A stretch of 64,000 nucleotides of DNA from JBGSIC01 sp041751875 (GCA_041751875.1 JBGSIC010000008.1:1-64000), one strand, 5' to 3'; positions 15,875 to 24,430 are shown, numbered from the stretch's first letter. Made by a program: numbers and translations. Notes: generated from the sequence alone by a model not told the origin.

Positions 15875-17968
15875 TTAATCTTTTTTCGGGGCTTTAGAAA
15901 AGTCGATATAGAGATCTTTGTTTTCCGATCCCCCTTTTACACTTTTCACCACTTTGCGAAGTTCCTCTTCATCCACGTAGCAACCGTGAATGCGTTGCAT
16001 ATTCTGGCCAGGACGAATCATTAAACTATCGCCGCGACCGATGAGGTCTTCCGCTCCTGAGGCGTCTAGAACCGTTCGAGAATCGATGCCTGAAGGTACC
16101 TTAAAGGAGATACGGGAAGGCATGTTCGCCTTAATCAAACCGGTGATAACATCGGTGGAAGGGCGCTGGGTTGCGATGACCAAGTGGATTCCCGCCGCAC
16201 GCGCTTTCTGCGCAAGCCGGGTAATGGCTTCTTCTACTATCCCATCGGAAGAGAGCATCAAGTCGGCCAATTCGTCCACGACGATGACGATATAGGGTAA
16301 TTTGCTCGAGCCAGAAGCCTTGGCGTTGTATGAGTCAATGTTCTTCGAGCCGGCTGCCGCCATGAGATCGTAACGGTTTTCCATTTCTAGTACGGCCCAA
16401 TTGAGTGCGTTAATCGCGTGCGGGGTGCGGGTGATGACATTAGAAATCAAATGAGGAATGCCATCGAAAACATTGAGTTCCAGCATCTTGGGATCAATCA
16501 AAATCATACGGCATTGCTGGGGGCTCAAGCGGTACAAAAAGCTCATGATAAGACTATTTACGAAAACCGATTTACCGCTACCCGTACCACCTGCTACCAG
16601 CAAATGGGGCATCGCTGCTAAGTCAGCGACCACAGGCTCACCGTCGGTGGACTTGCCGATGGCGATGGGAAGTTTTTTCTTCTTATCAAGGAAGGTATCG
16701 GAGGCGACGATTTCTTTTAGCGAAATAATTTCCTGGCTCTCACGGGGCACTTCGATACCCACCACGGTTTTGCCAGGGATCGGAGCCATGATGCGAAGGT
16801 TCTGCGAACCAAGCACAATGCCTAAGTCGTCCTGAACGGCCGCAATCGATTTGAGTTTCACACCAGGTGCGGGCTTAAATTCGTAGGTGGTCAACACAGG
16901 TCCGACTGCGACCGTTTGCACTTCACCAGTGATATCAAATGACAATAGATGATTGCACAGAATCCGCGTTGCGTTCTTAAGCTCGCTGCGGCTCGGCTTT
17001 TTCGCGCCACTGGAATGGGAGTTTAAGGAACGCAATGAGGGCAAGTTCGCCTTGCCGGTAAACGGAATCACTTCCTGGAAGCCGACTTCCTCGTTGCTTT
17101 CGTCGTCTTCTTCGTCGGCGCCTTTTTTCTTTCCCTTTTTCTTCTTGGGTTCAAGGACTTCAGTCTCTTCTTCCTCTGTCTCGAGGACAACGGTATCTTC
17201 GTCCGCATCCGGATCAGTCGTTTTCGCCGTTTTCTTCTTGGCCTTGGGCTTCGCTTTTTTCTTGGGGGCTTCTTCTTCAATTTCTTCGGGTTCAAGCTTG
17301 GTGTGTTTCTTAGTGGAACGGAGTCGAGGCGCGTCTTCTTCCTCGGAATCGTCTTCTTCACGTGATTTTCTTTTGAGAGATTCTTCACCCCACATCGGGC
17401 GAAGCATCGTTCCAATCGAGAAGCTGGTTGTAGCGAGCGCGGTAATCAAGAAACCACCCGTTAAAAGGATGGCGGCTCCGGTGGTGCTGAAAAAGTGTTG
17501 AAGGTAGGCGCCCCATAAGGTGCCGACTTTTCCGCCCAAAAGAATGCTTCCGCTCAGTACGCTATCGCAGAAAATGAGGTAGCACGCCATGGCGGCTTGG
17601 AGCGTGGCGAGAATCCCGCCGATCATGGAAAGAATATTGTTCTTCAGCGATTGGCCGCGATACGAGGCGTAGGACAAAAAACCCGTGAAGGCCAAAATGG
17701 AATATCCCATGATGCCTATCGACTCGAGAAGCCATTCTGCGAAGTAAGCCCCTACGATGCCGCCCAGATTGTGGATTTCGGCGTAGCGGTTTTCTAAAAG
17801 GAAATAAGAGTCTACAGGAACGAAGGAAGTTAAAGACACGAGTTGAAAGAGAGCGATGAGGGCGAAGATCGAACCGCGGATTTCACGGTTTACGCGCACG
17901 GCGGCTTCACTTGCACTTTCATCACCCCGTTGGATGAAGCGATCTATGGCACCCTTCAAAACTTTCAT
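15875..17968 (-). CDS. ftsK: FtsK/SpoIIIE-type DNA translocase without gamma domain
   Basis: 697 residues: four or five membrane helices (about 30-190), a cytoplasmic linker of Lys- and Glu-rich low complexity (about 210-335), then the alpha and beta motor domains. The Walker A motif GGTGSGKSVFVNSL, Walker B IVVDELADLM and the ATQRPSTDVITGLIKANMP segment are intact, so it should be an active hexameric ATPase that pumps DNA through the closing septum. The protein ends about 20 residues after GCYVDEEEL, at the point where FtsK relatives normally go on into a roughly 65-residue winged-helix gamma domain that reads KOPS sequences and activates XerCD. Only 120 bases separate the stop from the next gene, so that domain is truly absent here. 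Confidence 0.9.
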   Translation of the reverse strand: MKVLKGAIDRFIQRGDESASEAAVRVNREIRGSIFALIALFQLVSLTSFVPVDSYFLLENRYAEIHNLGGIVGAYFAEWLLESIGIMGYSILAFTGFLSYASYRGQSLKNNILSMIGGILATLQAAMACYLIFCDSVLSGSILLGGKVGTLWGAYLQHFFSTTGAAILLTGGFLITALATTSFSIGTMLRPMWGEESLKRKSREEDDSEEEDAPRLRSTKKHTKLEPEEIEEEAPKKKAKPKAKKKTAKTTDPDADEDTVVLETEEEETEVLEPKKKKGKKKGADEEDDESNEEVGFQEVIPFTGKANLPSLRSLNSHSSGAKKPSRSELKNATRILCNHLLSFDITGEVQTVAVGPVLTTYEFKPAPGVKLKSIAAVQDDLGIVLGSQNLRIMAPIPGKTVVGIEVPRESQEIISLKEIVASDTFLDKKKKLPIAIGKSTDGEPVVADLAAMPHLLVAGGTGSGKSVFVNSLIMSFLYRLSPQQCRMILIDPKMLELNVFDGIPHLISNVITRTPHAINALNWAVLEMENRYDLMAAAGSKNIDSYNAKASGSSKLPYIVIVVDELADLMLSSDGIVEEAITRLAQKARAAGIHLVIATQRPSTDVITGLIKANMPSRISFKVPSGIDSRTVLDASGAEDLIGRGDSLMIRPGQNMQRIHGCYVDEEELRKVVKSVKGGSENKDLYIDFSKAPKKD

Positions 17969-18036
17969 AGGCTTATAGCGAATTCAGCAGGCATACGCAG
18001 GCCCCGCCGGTCGCACTACTCTCCGGGCAGAGACTG

Positions 18037-18052
18037 TGCAAAGCGGGTGCCG
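18037..18052 (-). promoter_or_regulatory. Weak sigma-54 promoter match upstream of ftsK
   Basis: Minus strand CGGCAC-CCGCT-TTGCA: perfect -12 and spacing, one change at the first -24 base. Predicted transcript start near 18026, 57 bases before the ftsK start. ftsK is normally a housekeeping gene, so this may be chance. Confidence 0.35.
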
Positions 18053-18247
18053 CACTAGCGCCCTCCGTTCGTGCTCAGTTTTGCGGGTTTCAGCCTCAGA
18101 AGGGCTCAGGGAAAGACAATTAATAGAGAGCGGGTGCCGTTTTTTGCCACCTTTGTTGCCACTGAGACGTTTACGGAGATTGTTTGACGCTCCGGGTAGC
18201 CTTTGTTACCAAGGTGCGACTCAGGAACTTTTTGTAAGAGGTGGCTT

Positions 18248-18937
18248 TTGAAGCGATCGTTCGGGCATTGGCTCGCGGGTGTCGGATTGGCGTTTGGATT
18301 GGGCTCGCCATTGAGTTTAGCGTCGGTAGACGGATGGGACTCTGTAGAGGGGCTCGACCCGACCCAAGCAAATTATGTCGGTTGTAAATTTGCCCTCTTG
18401 CAGATGAGCGCGGTCCGAACTCTGGACGCCAACGTAAAGGTGACGGCGGAAAAGCTAGCCGATTGGCAGACCCGGCTGGAAGAGGCCGAAGCCGAATACG
18501 GAAAAACACGCCGGTGGGCCATTTCTCGCTTTTTTAATGGTGAGACACCGGAAGCTCTATCGGCCAACTCGCAGGCGGACAACGCCCGCTTTCTCATAGG
18601 CATTCTCAATTCCTACCAAAACCACTTTGAACAGTTGAAGGCTTTTGATGATGAGGCCACGGAGTTTTGTGACTCTCATCTTGATAACGGTGATGACAGG
18701 ATGGCAGAGGGCTCGACTCATTTTAGGTCATTGGAGAATCTTCTTGGCTGGGCGCAGGAAGTAGCGGCCAGGTATGAAAGAGACTTGGAGTACTTGGTTT
18801 TTGCGTTTGAGGATGGTGCCCCTTCCGACGTTGAACGTAATCAGTTACTCTCGGCCCTTAGAGCCAATGAAAGTGACATCAATGACCTGCCCGGTGGCCT
18901 CAATGAGATCCGACGGCTACTAGGAGACATGCCTTAG
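18248..18937 (+). CDS. Exported protein of unknown function
   Basis: The TTG at 18248 is chosen over an earlier TTG because an AAGAGG ribosome site lies about five bases ahead and it begins a signal peptide ending near LSLASVD. The 229-residue protein is predicted to be mainly helical and acidic, with one cysteine shortly after the signal peptide and one in the middle (EFCDSH). A long helix around residues 60-90 carries Ala/Glu repeats that could form a coiled coil. No family is recognised. Its TAG stop shares its last base with the GTG start of the MDR oxidoreductase, so they are translationally coupled, although a functional link is not obvious. Confidence 0.7.
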   Translation: MKRSFGHWLAGVGLAFGLGSPLSLASVDGWDSVEGLDPTQANYVGCKFALLQMSAVRTLDANVKVTAEKLADWQTRLEEAEAEYGKTRRWAISRFFNGETPEALSANSQADNARFLIGILNSYQNHFEQLKAFDDEATEFCDSHLDNGDDRMAEGSTHFRSLENLLGWAQEVAARYERDLEYLVFAFEDGAPSDVERNQLLSALRANESDINDLPGGLNEIRRLLGDMP

Positions 18938-19962
18938 TGAGAGCACTTTTTATCGAACAACATGGTGGCGCAGAAGTTCTGAAGGTGGGAGAAGTTCCGC
19001 GGCCAACCGTTCTCGATAATTCTGTTTTAGTGAAAATGAAGTTTTCTGCCCTCAATCATCTCGATGTTTGGGTGCGCAAAGGCATTCCCGGTCTAAATCT
19101 TAAGTACCCTCATGTGCTGGGTAGTGACGGCGCTGGGGAGGTTGCCGAAGTGGGGAAGGCAGTTACCGGCGTTAAAGTTGGAGATTCTGTTATCGTTCAC
19201 CCCGGTCTTGCGGATCCTTGGCATCAGAACCGTCAGTGGGAAAGCGTTTCACGCGAATACAAAATTATTGGGGAACACGTCGCCGGTATGCACGCTGAGT
19301 TCGTGAGTGTGCCCCAAGAAAATATTTTCCCCAAACCTGAGCACCTTAGCTGGGAAGAAGCGGCCTCTTTGGCTTTAGTGTTCACGACGGCTTGGCAAAT
19401 GCTCGTACGCCGTTTGCAAATCGAAGCGGGCGACACTGTTTTGATTCAAGCGGCCGGAAGCGGTGTCAGCACGGCTGGCATTCAGATCGCTAAAGTGTGT
19501 GGTGCGCGCGTGATCACTACGGCCAGCTCGGAAACAAAACTCAAACGCGCGAAAGAACTCGGCGCTGATTTTGCTCTGAACTACAAAACCCAAGACATCA
19601 AAGCCGAGATCAAGAAAATCACCAACGGGAAGGGTGTCGATGCTGTGTTTGATCACGTGGGGACAGCGCAGTGGGAAAACAATATCTCGAGTTTGAAGTG
19701 GGGTGGAAAGTTTGTGACCTGTGGGGTGACGAGCGGTGCGGTTGTTGAGCTCAATTTATCGCATCTGTTTGCGAAGCAACTTCAGGTTTTGGGATCTACC
19801 ATGGGATCCAAATCTGACTTTCCTCGCCTTTTACAACTATTGGAACAGGGGAGAATCAAACCGGTTGTGGACCGCGCTTTTCCTTTGGAGCATGCCACCG
19901 CAGCTTACGCCTATCTGGAAGGCCGTGAACAGTTTGGAAAGGTCTTACTTAAGCTTGCGTAG
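18937..19962 (+). CDS. Medium-chain (MDR) NAD(P)H-dependent oxidoreductase, quinone-reductase type
   Basis: 341 residues. The N-terminal GroES-like domain has the usual LNHLDVWVRKGxPG and HVLGSDGAGEVAEVG motifs; the Rossmann domain has AAGSGVSTAGIQIAK and GVDAVFDHVG. The catalytic-zinc cysteine of alcohol dehydrogenases is replaced by the LNHLD sequence, and the four structural-zinc cysteines are missing, although the loop where they would lie (DPWHQNRQWES) is present. I therefore read it as a zinc-free quinone oxidoreductase or related enoyl reductase, substrate unknown. The GTG start overlaps the upstream stop by one base. Confidence 0.85.
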   Translation: MRALFIEQHGGAEVLKVGEVPRPTVLDNSVLVKMKFSALNHLDVWVRKGIPGLNLKYPHVLGSDGAGEVAEVGKAVTGVKVGDSVIVHPGLADPWHQNRQWESVSREYKIIGEHVAGMHAEFVSVPQENIFPKPEHLSWEEAASLALVFTTAWQMLVRRLQIEAGDTVLIQAAGSGVSTAGIQIAKVCGARVITTASSETKLKRAKELGADFALNYKTQDIKAEIKKITNGKGVDAVFDHVGTAQWENNISSLKWGGKFVTCGVTSGAVVELNLSHLFAKQLQVLGSTMGSKSDFPRLLQLLEQGRIKPVVDRAFPLEHATAAYAYLEGREQFGKVLLKLA

Positions 19963-20013
19963 CAAGGTTCGAGCTCCTTTCGGGGGCGACTAGAGCGGCT
20001 TTTCGAAGGCTAA

Positions 20014-20041
20014 TTGACACGCTGTCACAAAGCGGTATGCA
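20014..20041 (+). promoter_or_regulatory. Sigma-70 type promoter for nrnA-panD
   Basis: TTGACA and TATGCA with a 16-base spacer. It predicts a transcript start near 20048 and a leader of about 168 bases before the nrnA start. Confidence 0.55.
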
Positions 20042-20047
20042 TAAATT

Positions 20048-20215
20048 AGCGGTGGGATCCCGGCACTGGAGCGCGTCTCCGGGCCCCTCAAGTCGAAGCC
20101 CAGAAGGGGCGATGATCTTAAGCTAGGTCAACTTTCGGGCTAAATTGGCAAAGAACACCCTTCGGGTTAGGCTTAGTGGGCTGGGGTCTTTTCTTCGGCG
20201 GATGTCAGGTGGGCC
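20048..20215 (+). other. Long leader of the nrnA-panD transcript, possibly structured
   Basis: About 168 bases without a convincing gene. It is rich in short complementary stretches such as GGAGCG/CGTCTCC, CCCCTC/GAAGGGG and CCCTTCGGG. I could not match it to a known riboswitch, SRP RNA, 6S RNA or RNase P motif. It may simply be a GC-rich leader. Confidence 0.3.
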
Positions 20216-21259
20216 ATGATTAACCTTCAAAAATTTGCGAAGGAATTAAAAGCACTCAAAGAAGCGCTTACTCACGCCCAGACGATTCTGTTGACTGCCC
20301 CTGGGGTAGCCGACGGTGATTCGGTGGGAACTCAGCTGGCGCTGCGTCGCATGTTGCGCCACGCTTACCCTGACGCCAAAGTTCGCATCGTTAACGATGA
20401 GCCGATTCAAGACCGTTATTTGTTTCTTCCCGATATTCAGTACATCGAAACGCCCGAAACCTTTTGGACCTCTAAACCTATTGAGTCCTTTGATGTCGGT
20501 ATTATTGTAGACGGCGGTGTCGACCGAGCCGGGCGCGTGCGCGAGATTTTTGAGAAATGTAAGACTACCGTGTTTATCGATCACCACGTGGTCAGCATTC
20601 AGTTCCCCTATGACATTCGCATCGTCGAAGACACCGCTTCTTCCACCACCGAATTGTTGTTTCATATTTCTCAAACGGATCTTTTTAACATGCCGATGGA
20701 GCCCGATTTCTGTCAGCACACCTATCTCGGACTGATCTTTGATACAGGATTTTTTCGCCACTCGAACACAACTCCGGAGGCGATGGAATTGGGGGCGAAG
20801 CTGATTCGCAGCGGTTTTGATTTCACGCGAGTCGGTGAGCGCGGAATGCTTGAGCGCACCTTCAATAGCTTGAAGCTTTTGTCCTACACGCTTGCGCGAG
20901 CGCAGTTGCGGTCTAATGGCAAAATTATTTGGTCGTCAGTAACTCAAGATACGTTGCGCTCTTTTAAGGCGACTGATGATGACCGCGAAGGCATCATCGA
21001 TCACCTTTTCCTCACTTTTGGAATCGAGGTAGCGGTTTTGTTTTACGAAATGCCTGAGAACCAGACCCGTATCAGCTTCCGTTCGCAGGGAAATGTCAAC
21101 GTCGCCCGATTTGCCAGGACACTCACCCAACATGGGGGCGGGCATATGAAAGCCGCGGGCGCGTTATTAGATCAGCCAATGGATCAGGCCTGTGAGTGGG
21201 TGTTGACTGAGCTGGAAAAAGCGATGAGTGAGAAAGTGGCGCCGAAGAAGGCGAAGTGA
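20216..21259 (+). CDS. nrnA: DHH/DHHA1 phosphoesterase, NrnA-like (oligoribonuclease / pAp phosphatase)
   Basis: 347 residues. Motif order fits the NrnA group: ADGDSVGTQLAL (motif I, Asp33 and Asp35), IVDGGVDRAGR, FIDHHVV (DHH at 122-124), LIFDTGFFRHSNTT, and the DHHA1 domain with GGGHMKAAG. Such enzymes degrade nano-RNA and cyclic-dinucleotide intermediates such as pApA or pGpG and may dephosphorylate pAp. Odd point: motif I usually begins with a metal-binding His (HxNPDGD); here the equivalent residue appears to be Pro29. The ATG has an AGGTGG site ahead. panD starts eight bases downstream, so the two share a transcript. Confidence 0.85.
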   Translation: MINLQKFAKELKALKEALTHAQTILLTAPGVADGDSVGTQLALRRMLRHAYPDAKVRIVNDEPIQDRYLFLPDIQYIETPETFWTSKPIESFDVGIIVDGGVDRAGRVREIFEKCKTTVFIDHHVVSIQFPYDIRIVEDTASSTTELLFHISQTDLFNMPMEPDFCQHTYLGLIFDTGFFRHSNTTPEAMELGAKLIRSGFDFTRVGERGMLERTFNSLKLLSYTLARAQLRSNGKIIWSSVTQDTLRSFKATDDDREGIIDHLFLTFGIEVAVLFYEMPENQTRISFRSQGNVNVARFARTLTQHGGGHMKAAGALLDQPMDQACEWVLTELEKAMSEKVAPKKAK

Positions 21260-21266
21260 GAGGTAA

Positions 21267-21629
21267 ATGAACGTAGAAGTATTGAAATCGAAGCTGCATA
21301 GAGCCACGGTCACCGACGCGGATTTGCATTACGAAGGAAGTATTTCCCTAGGACGCGAGCTTATCGAAGCCGCCCAAATGCGCCACTACGAACGCGTCGA
21401 TATATATAACATCTCTAATGGGGAACGTTTCTCGACGTATGTCATTCCGGGAAAGCCGGCTGAGGTTTGCCTCAACGGAGCGGCTGCCTGGAAGGTTCGA
21501 GTGGGAGACAAGGTCATTATTGCCTCGTACGCCAGTATGGAATGGGAGAAGGTGCCCGGGCACCAGCCCAGGGTGGTTCTCCTCGGGGAAGGAAATAAGA
21601 TTGAGTCGGTGTCGGACCGGCAGCAGTAG
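21267..21629 (+). CDS. panD: Aspartate 1-decarboxylase proenzyme
   Basis: 120 residues, the usual length. The self-cleavage site is Gly24-Ser25 in HYEGSI, which matures to a pyruvoyl group. Other family marks are the N-terminal KSKLHRATVT, VDIYNISNGERFSTYVI and NGAAAW. The enzyme makes beta-alanine from aspartate for pantothenate and coenzyme A synthesis in the cytoplasm. The ATG has a GAGAGG site. It follows the NrnA-like gene closely. Confidence 0.95.
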   Translation: MNVEVLKSKLHRATVTDADLHYEGSISLGRELIEAAQMRHYERVDIYNISNGERFSTYVIPGKPAEVCLNGAAAWKVRVGDKVIIASYASMEWEKVPGHQPRVVLLGEGNKIESVSDRQQ

Positions 21630-21667
21630 TCACTTTTAAAGCCTTGTGGACGTCCTGAGGATTGGGG

Positions 21668-22210
21668 ATGAAGACGATTCTAAACATTCTGCTCCTTGTC
21701 TCTATATGGGCTTCCGGCAGTTTTGCCGTGGAGCTTTCGACCCCCGACTTCAAGGTTAAGCGCCTTGACCTGACTCTCTACGACGAGCTCTCCATTTACA
21801 AAGACCCTTCACTCTTTTTGGGTCGTTTTAGCGAGCTCTACTTGCACGAACGGCCAAGCTGGGATCTTCTAATGGAGGAGAGCCCTCTCCTGACCAGCGT
21901 TACGGGCAAGGTTTGCCTGATGCAGCTTGGTCCAGCCACGGAATTTAAGAACTTTGGTAAGGTCTCGCTTTTGTATGAAATGGCGGAGCCGCGCTTGCGC
22001 CGTGTTCGGCGCGACGAACAGCAAAAGGAACGGCCCAAGAACCCGCTCATCATTCCCGTCAAACTTTGCGGTGATACGGCGTACAACGATACGTTGGGTT
22101 TTGTTCTCGAATCAGATCTCAAGCAGGCCCAAAAAGGACGGTTCGGTTTGGGGACCATGCCGCCGTCGACTCTTGCCAACGAAATCCCCCCTCTCGTCAG
22201 CCAACAATAA
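21668..22210 (+). CDS. Exported protein of unknown function
   Basis: The ATG at 21668 is preferred to a TTG six bases earlier and has a GAGG site about nine bases ahead. A signal peptide ends near GSFAVE. The 180-residue product has a mixed alpha/beta look, two cysteines (KVCLM and KLCGD), and a basic stretch RLRRVRRDEQQKERPK in the middle. No family recognised. It is followed by a hairpin of the GGTGCC/GGCACC type that sits between it and the convergent FHA-GGDEF gene and may terminate both. Confidence 0.7.
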   Translation: MKTILNILLLVSIWASGSFAVELSTPDFKVKRLDLTLYDELSIYKDPSLFLGRFSELYLHERPSWDLLMEESPLLTSVTGKVCLMQLGPATEFKNFGKVSLLYEMAEPRLRRVRRDEQQKERPKNPLIIPVKLCGDTAYNDTLGFVLESDLKQAQKGRFGLGTMPPSTLANEIPPLVSQQ

Positions 22211-22216
22211 GGTGCA

Positions 22217-22263
22217 GGTGCCTGCGACCTTTTGGGACGAAGTACCAAAAGGTACCTGGCACC
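22217..22263. repeat. Hairpin repeat bounded by GGTGCC/GGCACC
   Basis: Outer arms GGTGCC and GGCACC, inner arms ACCTTTTGG and CCAAAAGGT, with short unpaired stretches between. It lies between convergent genes. The following bases 22276-22290 (AAGTAGATAGGCACC) recur exactly at 42296-42310 in the large palindrome, which ties these elements together as one repeat family. Confidence 0.75.
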
Positions 22264-22297
22264 TATTAGGCCTAAAAGTAGATAGGCACCAAAGCAC

Positions 22298-23206
22298 CTA
22301 AGCGGCTTTTTTGAGGACGGTGCGGTTGCGGCCGTGGGCTTTGGCGTCGTAAAGCGCTTGGTCGGCGGCTTCCACCAGATCTTCGATTGTGACGATGGTG
22401 GGATCGCCCACCGAAGCAACTCCAATGCTCACGGTGATTTTAAGAGACAGAGCTTCGTGGATAATAACTTCGTTCTCGATCTTCATACGGAGGCGTTCGG
22501 CAACCTGCTGAGCGGTCGAGATGGTCGCGTTTCTCAGAATCAAGGCGAATTCCTCTCCGCCGTAGCGGCAGGCGACATTCTCATGCCGGATGCCACTCGT
22601 GAGCAGCCCACCTAGATGTTTCAACACAGCATCGCCGGCGCGGTGACCGTGAGAGTCGTTAATCGGTTTGAAATGGTCGATGTCCATCATCATCAGACTC
22701 AGCGGAGAGCCCGCCCGGCGTGCGTAGCTAAACTCTTTTGAAAGAGCGTCGACAAAATATTTTTTATTGTAGAGCTGGGTGAGGCTATCCATGTTCGCCG
22801 CTTTGAATAGCGTCTGCTGAAAGTTCTGGTCCATCGCATCTTGGTAGCAAAAACGGAAGAAGAGACGAGTACCGATCCGGATTTTGTCGTTCTCCATGAG
22901 AACATGCTCGGTGACTTTCGCGCCATTGGCGAAAACGCCATTTGTACTCCCCAGGTCACGCAGAATAATCTGTTGTCCGCTCCAAACAATTTCGGCGTGG
23001 GCGCGAGAAACGTGTTGGTCTTCCACGGCAATCGCACACGTGCGATCGCGTCCGATCTGAAAGTTTTTTCCTTTCAGGTTAAACATGCGACCCGTTTCAC
23101 GGCCCGAAATCTGAATCAGAAAAGGTTCGTAAGAGCTTTTCTGTTCCTCAGGATCGTTCTTCTGGGTCGCAATGACCGTGCGATCTTTTAAATCTTCTTT
23201 CGACAC
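22298..23206 (-). CDS. FHA-GGDEF diguanylate cyclase, DgcB-like
   Basis: 302 residues from a GTG with a GAGGA site six bases ahead. A short N-terminal tail (with Thr10 and Thr14 in DRTVIAT) precedes an FHA domain (about 28-120: IGRDRTC, VSRAHAEI, GSTNGVF), then a GGDEF domain with MDIDHFKPINDSHGH and the active-site GGEEF at 216-220, so cyclic-di-GMP synthesis is expected. The inhibitory I-site five residues before GGEEF reads RHEN rather than RxxD, so product inhibition may be weak. FHA domains bind phosphothreonine. In Bdellovibrio bacteriovorus the FHA-GGDEF protein DgcB is needed for prey invasion and, as I recall, is controlled by phosphorylation of its own N-terminal tail. Confidence 0.88.
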   Translation of the reverse strand: MSKEDLKDRTVIATQKNDPEEQKSSYEPFLIQISGRETGRMFNLKGKNFQIGRDRTCAIAVEDQHVSRAHAEIVWSGQQIILRDLGSTNGVFANGAKVTEHVLMENDKIRIGTRLFFRFCYQDAMDQNFQQTLFKAANMDSLTQLYNKKYFVDALSKEFSYARRAGSPLSLMMMDIDHFKPINDSHGHRAGDAVLKHLGGLLTSGIRHENVACRYGGEEFALILRNATISTAQQVAERLRMKIENEVIIHEALSLKITVSIGVASVGDPTIVTIEDLVEAADQALYDAKAHGRNRTVLKKAA

Positions 23207-23424
23207 AAGATTCCTCGTTGGCAGGGCAGAGTACGGCACCCCACCTAGCCTTATCGGAATAAACATAGGGATACTTAATACTTAGCAAGCTAATGCTTTG
23301 CGTTAAGAGTGCCGATAGAGAGAACAAATAGATTGCCTGAGCCCGAGGGCGTATGGCAGTTTTGGACGTGGAAGAGACCCGTTGAGCAGCGTTTGGCCGT
23401 TGCTACACATAGTTGGAGTGAACC

Positions 23425-23679
23425 ATGGCATCTGCATCTGATCCTACCTTGCATGAACTTTTAGAAGTCATGATTAAAGCGCTTGTCGATTCCCCTGATG
23501 ACGTTAAGGTCAGCGAAATCAAAGGCGAACAGACCACCGTTTATGAACTCGTCGTCGCAAAAGATGACTTGGGCAAAGTGATTGGGAAGCAAGGCAAGAC
23601 CGCCAAAGCATTGCGCCTGATCCTAACGGCAGCTTCTACGAAGCTTCGTCAGCGATCCGTTCTCGAAATCGTCGAATAG
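23425..23679 (+). CDS. khpA: KH-domain RNA-binding protein
   Basis: 84 residues, the standard KhpA length. A single KH domain carries the nucleic-acid loop GKVIGKQGKTA followed by the amphipathic helix KALRLILTAAS. KhpA binds many RNAs, often with partner KhpB. In many bacteria the gene lies between rpsP and rimM; here it stands alone between the FHA-GGDEF gene (divergent) and sdhB (convergent). The ATG has a GGAG site about eight bases upstream. Confidence 0.9.
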   Translation: MASASDPTLHELLEVMIKALVDSPDDVKVSEIKGEQTTVYELVVAKDDLGKVIGKQGKTAKALRLILTAASTKLRQRSVLEIVE

Positions 23680-23686
23680 TCTCAGA

Positions 23687-24430
23687 TTATTTTTTTACGA
23701 GCGCACCAAGGTATTCTTGGTTCATTCGCCCTATGTGCGCGACGCTGATTTCTTTGGGGCAGACGGCTTCGCACTCATACTGATTCGTACAATTTCCAAA
23801 GCCTTCTTTATCCATTTGAGCAACCATGCCGCGCACTCGCCGCTTGCGTTCCACTTGTCCTTGCGGCAGGCGAGCGAGTTGGCTGACCTTCGCGCTGACA
23901 AAGAGCATGGCAGAGGCATTCTTGCAGGCAGCCACGCAGGCTCCGCATCCAATGCAAGCCGCGGCAGAGAAAGCAATATCGGCTTGTTCCTTTTCAATCG
24001 GTAGACTGTTGGCGTCTTGGGCCGAGCCTGTGCGCACGGAAACATACCCACCCGCCTGGATGATGCGGTCAAACGCACTGCGGTCGACTACCAAATCTTT
24101 GATGATCGGAAAGGGGCGCGCTCGCCAGGGTTCGACGTGAATATGATCGCCGTCTTTGAAACTGCGCATGTGCAGCTGACAAGTGGCGGTTTTGTCCTTC
24201 GGACCGTGCGCCACGCCGTTGATTACCATAGAACAAGAGCCACAAATGCCTTCTCGGCAATCATGTTCAAAAGCGACCGGTTCTTCTCCCGAAACAATCA
24301 GTTGCTCGTTCAGGAGGTCGATCATTTCTAAAAAAGAACTATCGGCGCTGATGTTCTTCAGCGGATAGGTTTTCATCGCGCCCTTGGATTTGGGATCTTT
24401 CTGACGCCAGACATGAAGAGTGAAGTTCAT
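23687..24430 (-). CDS. sdhB: Succinate dehydrogenase/fumarate reductase iron-sulfur subunit
   Basis: 247 residues with the three cluster motifs: CREGICGSC plus a later Cys for [2Fe-2S], CIGCGACVAAC for [4Fe-4S], and a later CxxxxxCxxxCP-type set (NCTNQYECEAVCP) for [3Fe-4S]/[4Fe-4S]. It carries electrons from the flavoprotein to the membrane cytochrome. Its ATG overlaps the stop of sdhA (TAATG). The gene order C-A-B and the close relation to the Bacteroides/Bacillus type (one large cytochrome b subunit) suggest menaquinone-linked activity, which is inference. Confidence 0.95.
   Translation of the reverse strand: MNFTLHVWRQKDPKSKGAMKTYPLKNISADSSFLEMIDLLNEQLIVSGEEPVAFEHDCREGICGSCSMVINGVAHGPKDKTATCQLHMRSFKDGDHIHVEPWRARPFPIIKDLVVDRSAFDRIIQAGGYVSVRTGSAQDANSLPIEKEQADIAFSAAACIGCGACVAACKNASAMLFVSAKVSQLARLPQGQVERKRRVRGMVAQMDKEGFGNCTNQYECEAVCPKEISVAHIGRMNQEYLGALVKK

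Noticed and set aside
16953..17501. 182-codon Ser/Phe-rich open frame opposite the FtsK linker
   Set aside because: Mirror of the Lys/Glu-rich FtsK linker; no ribosome site and no recognisable protein.
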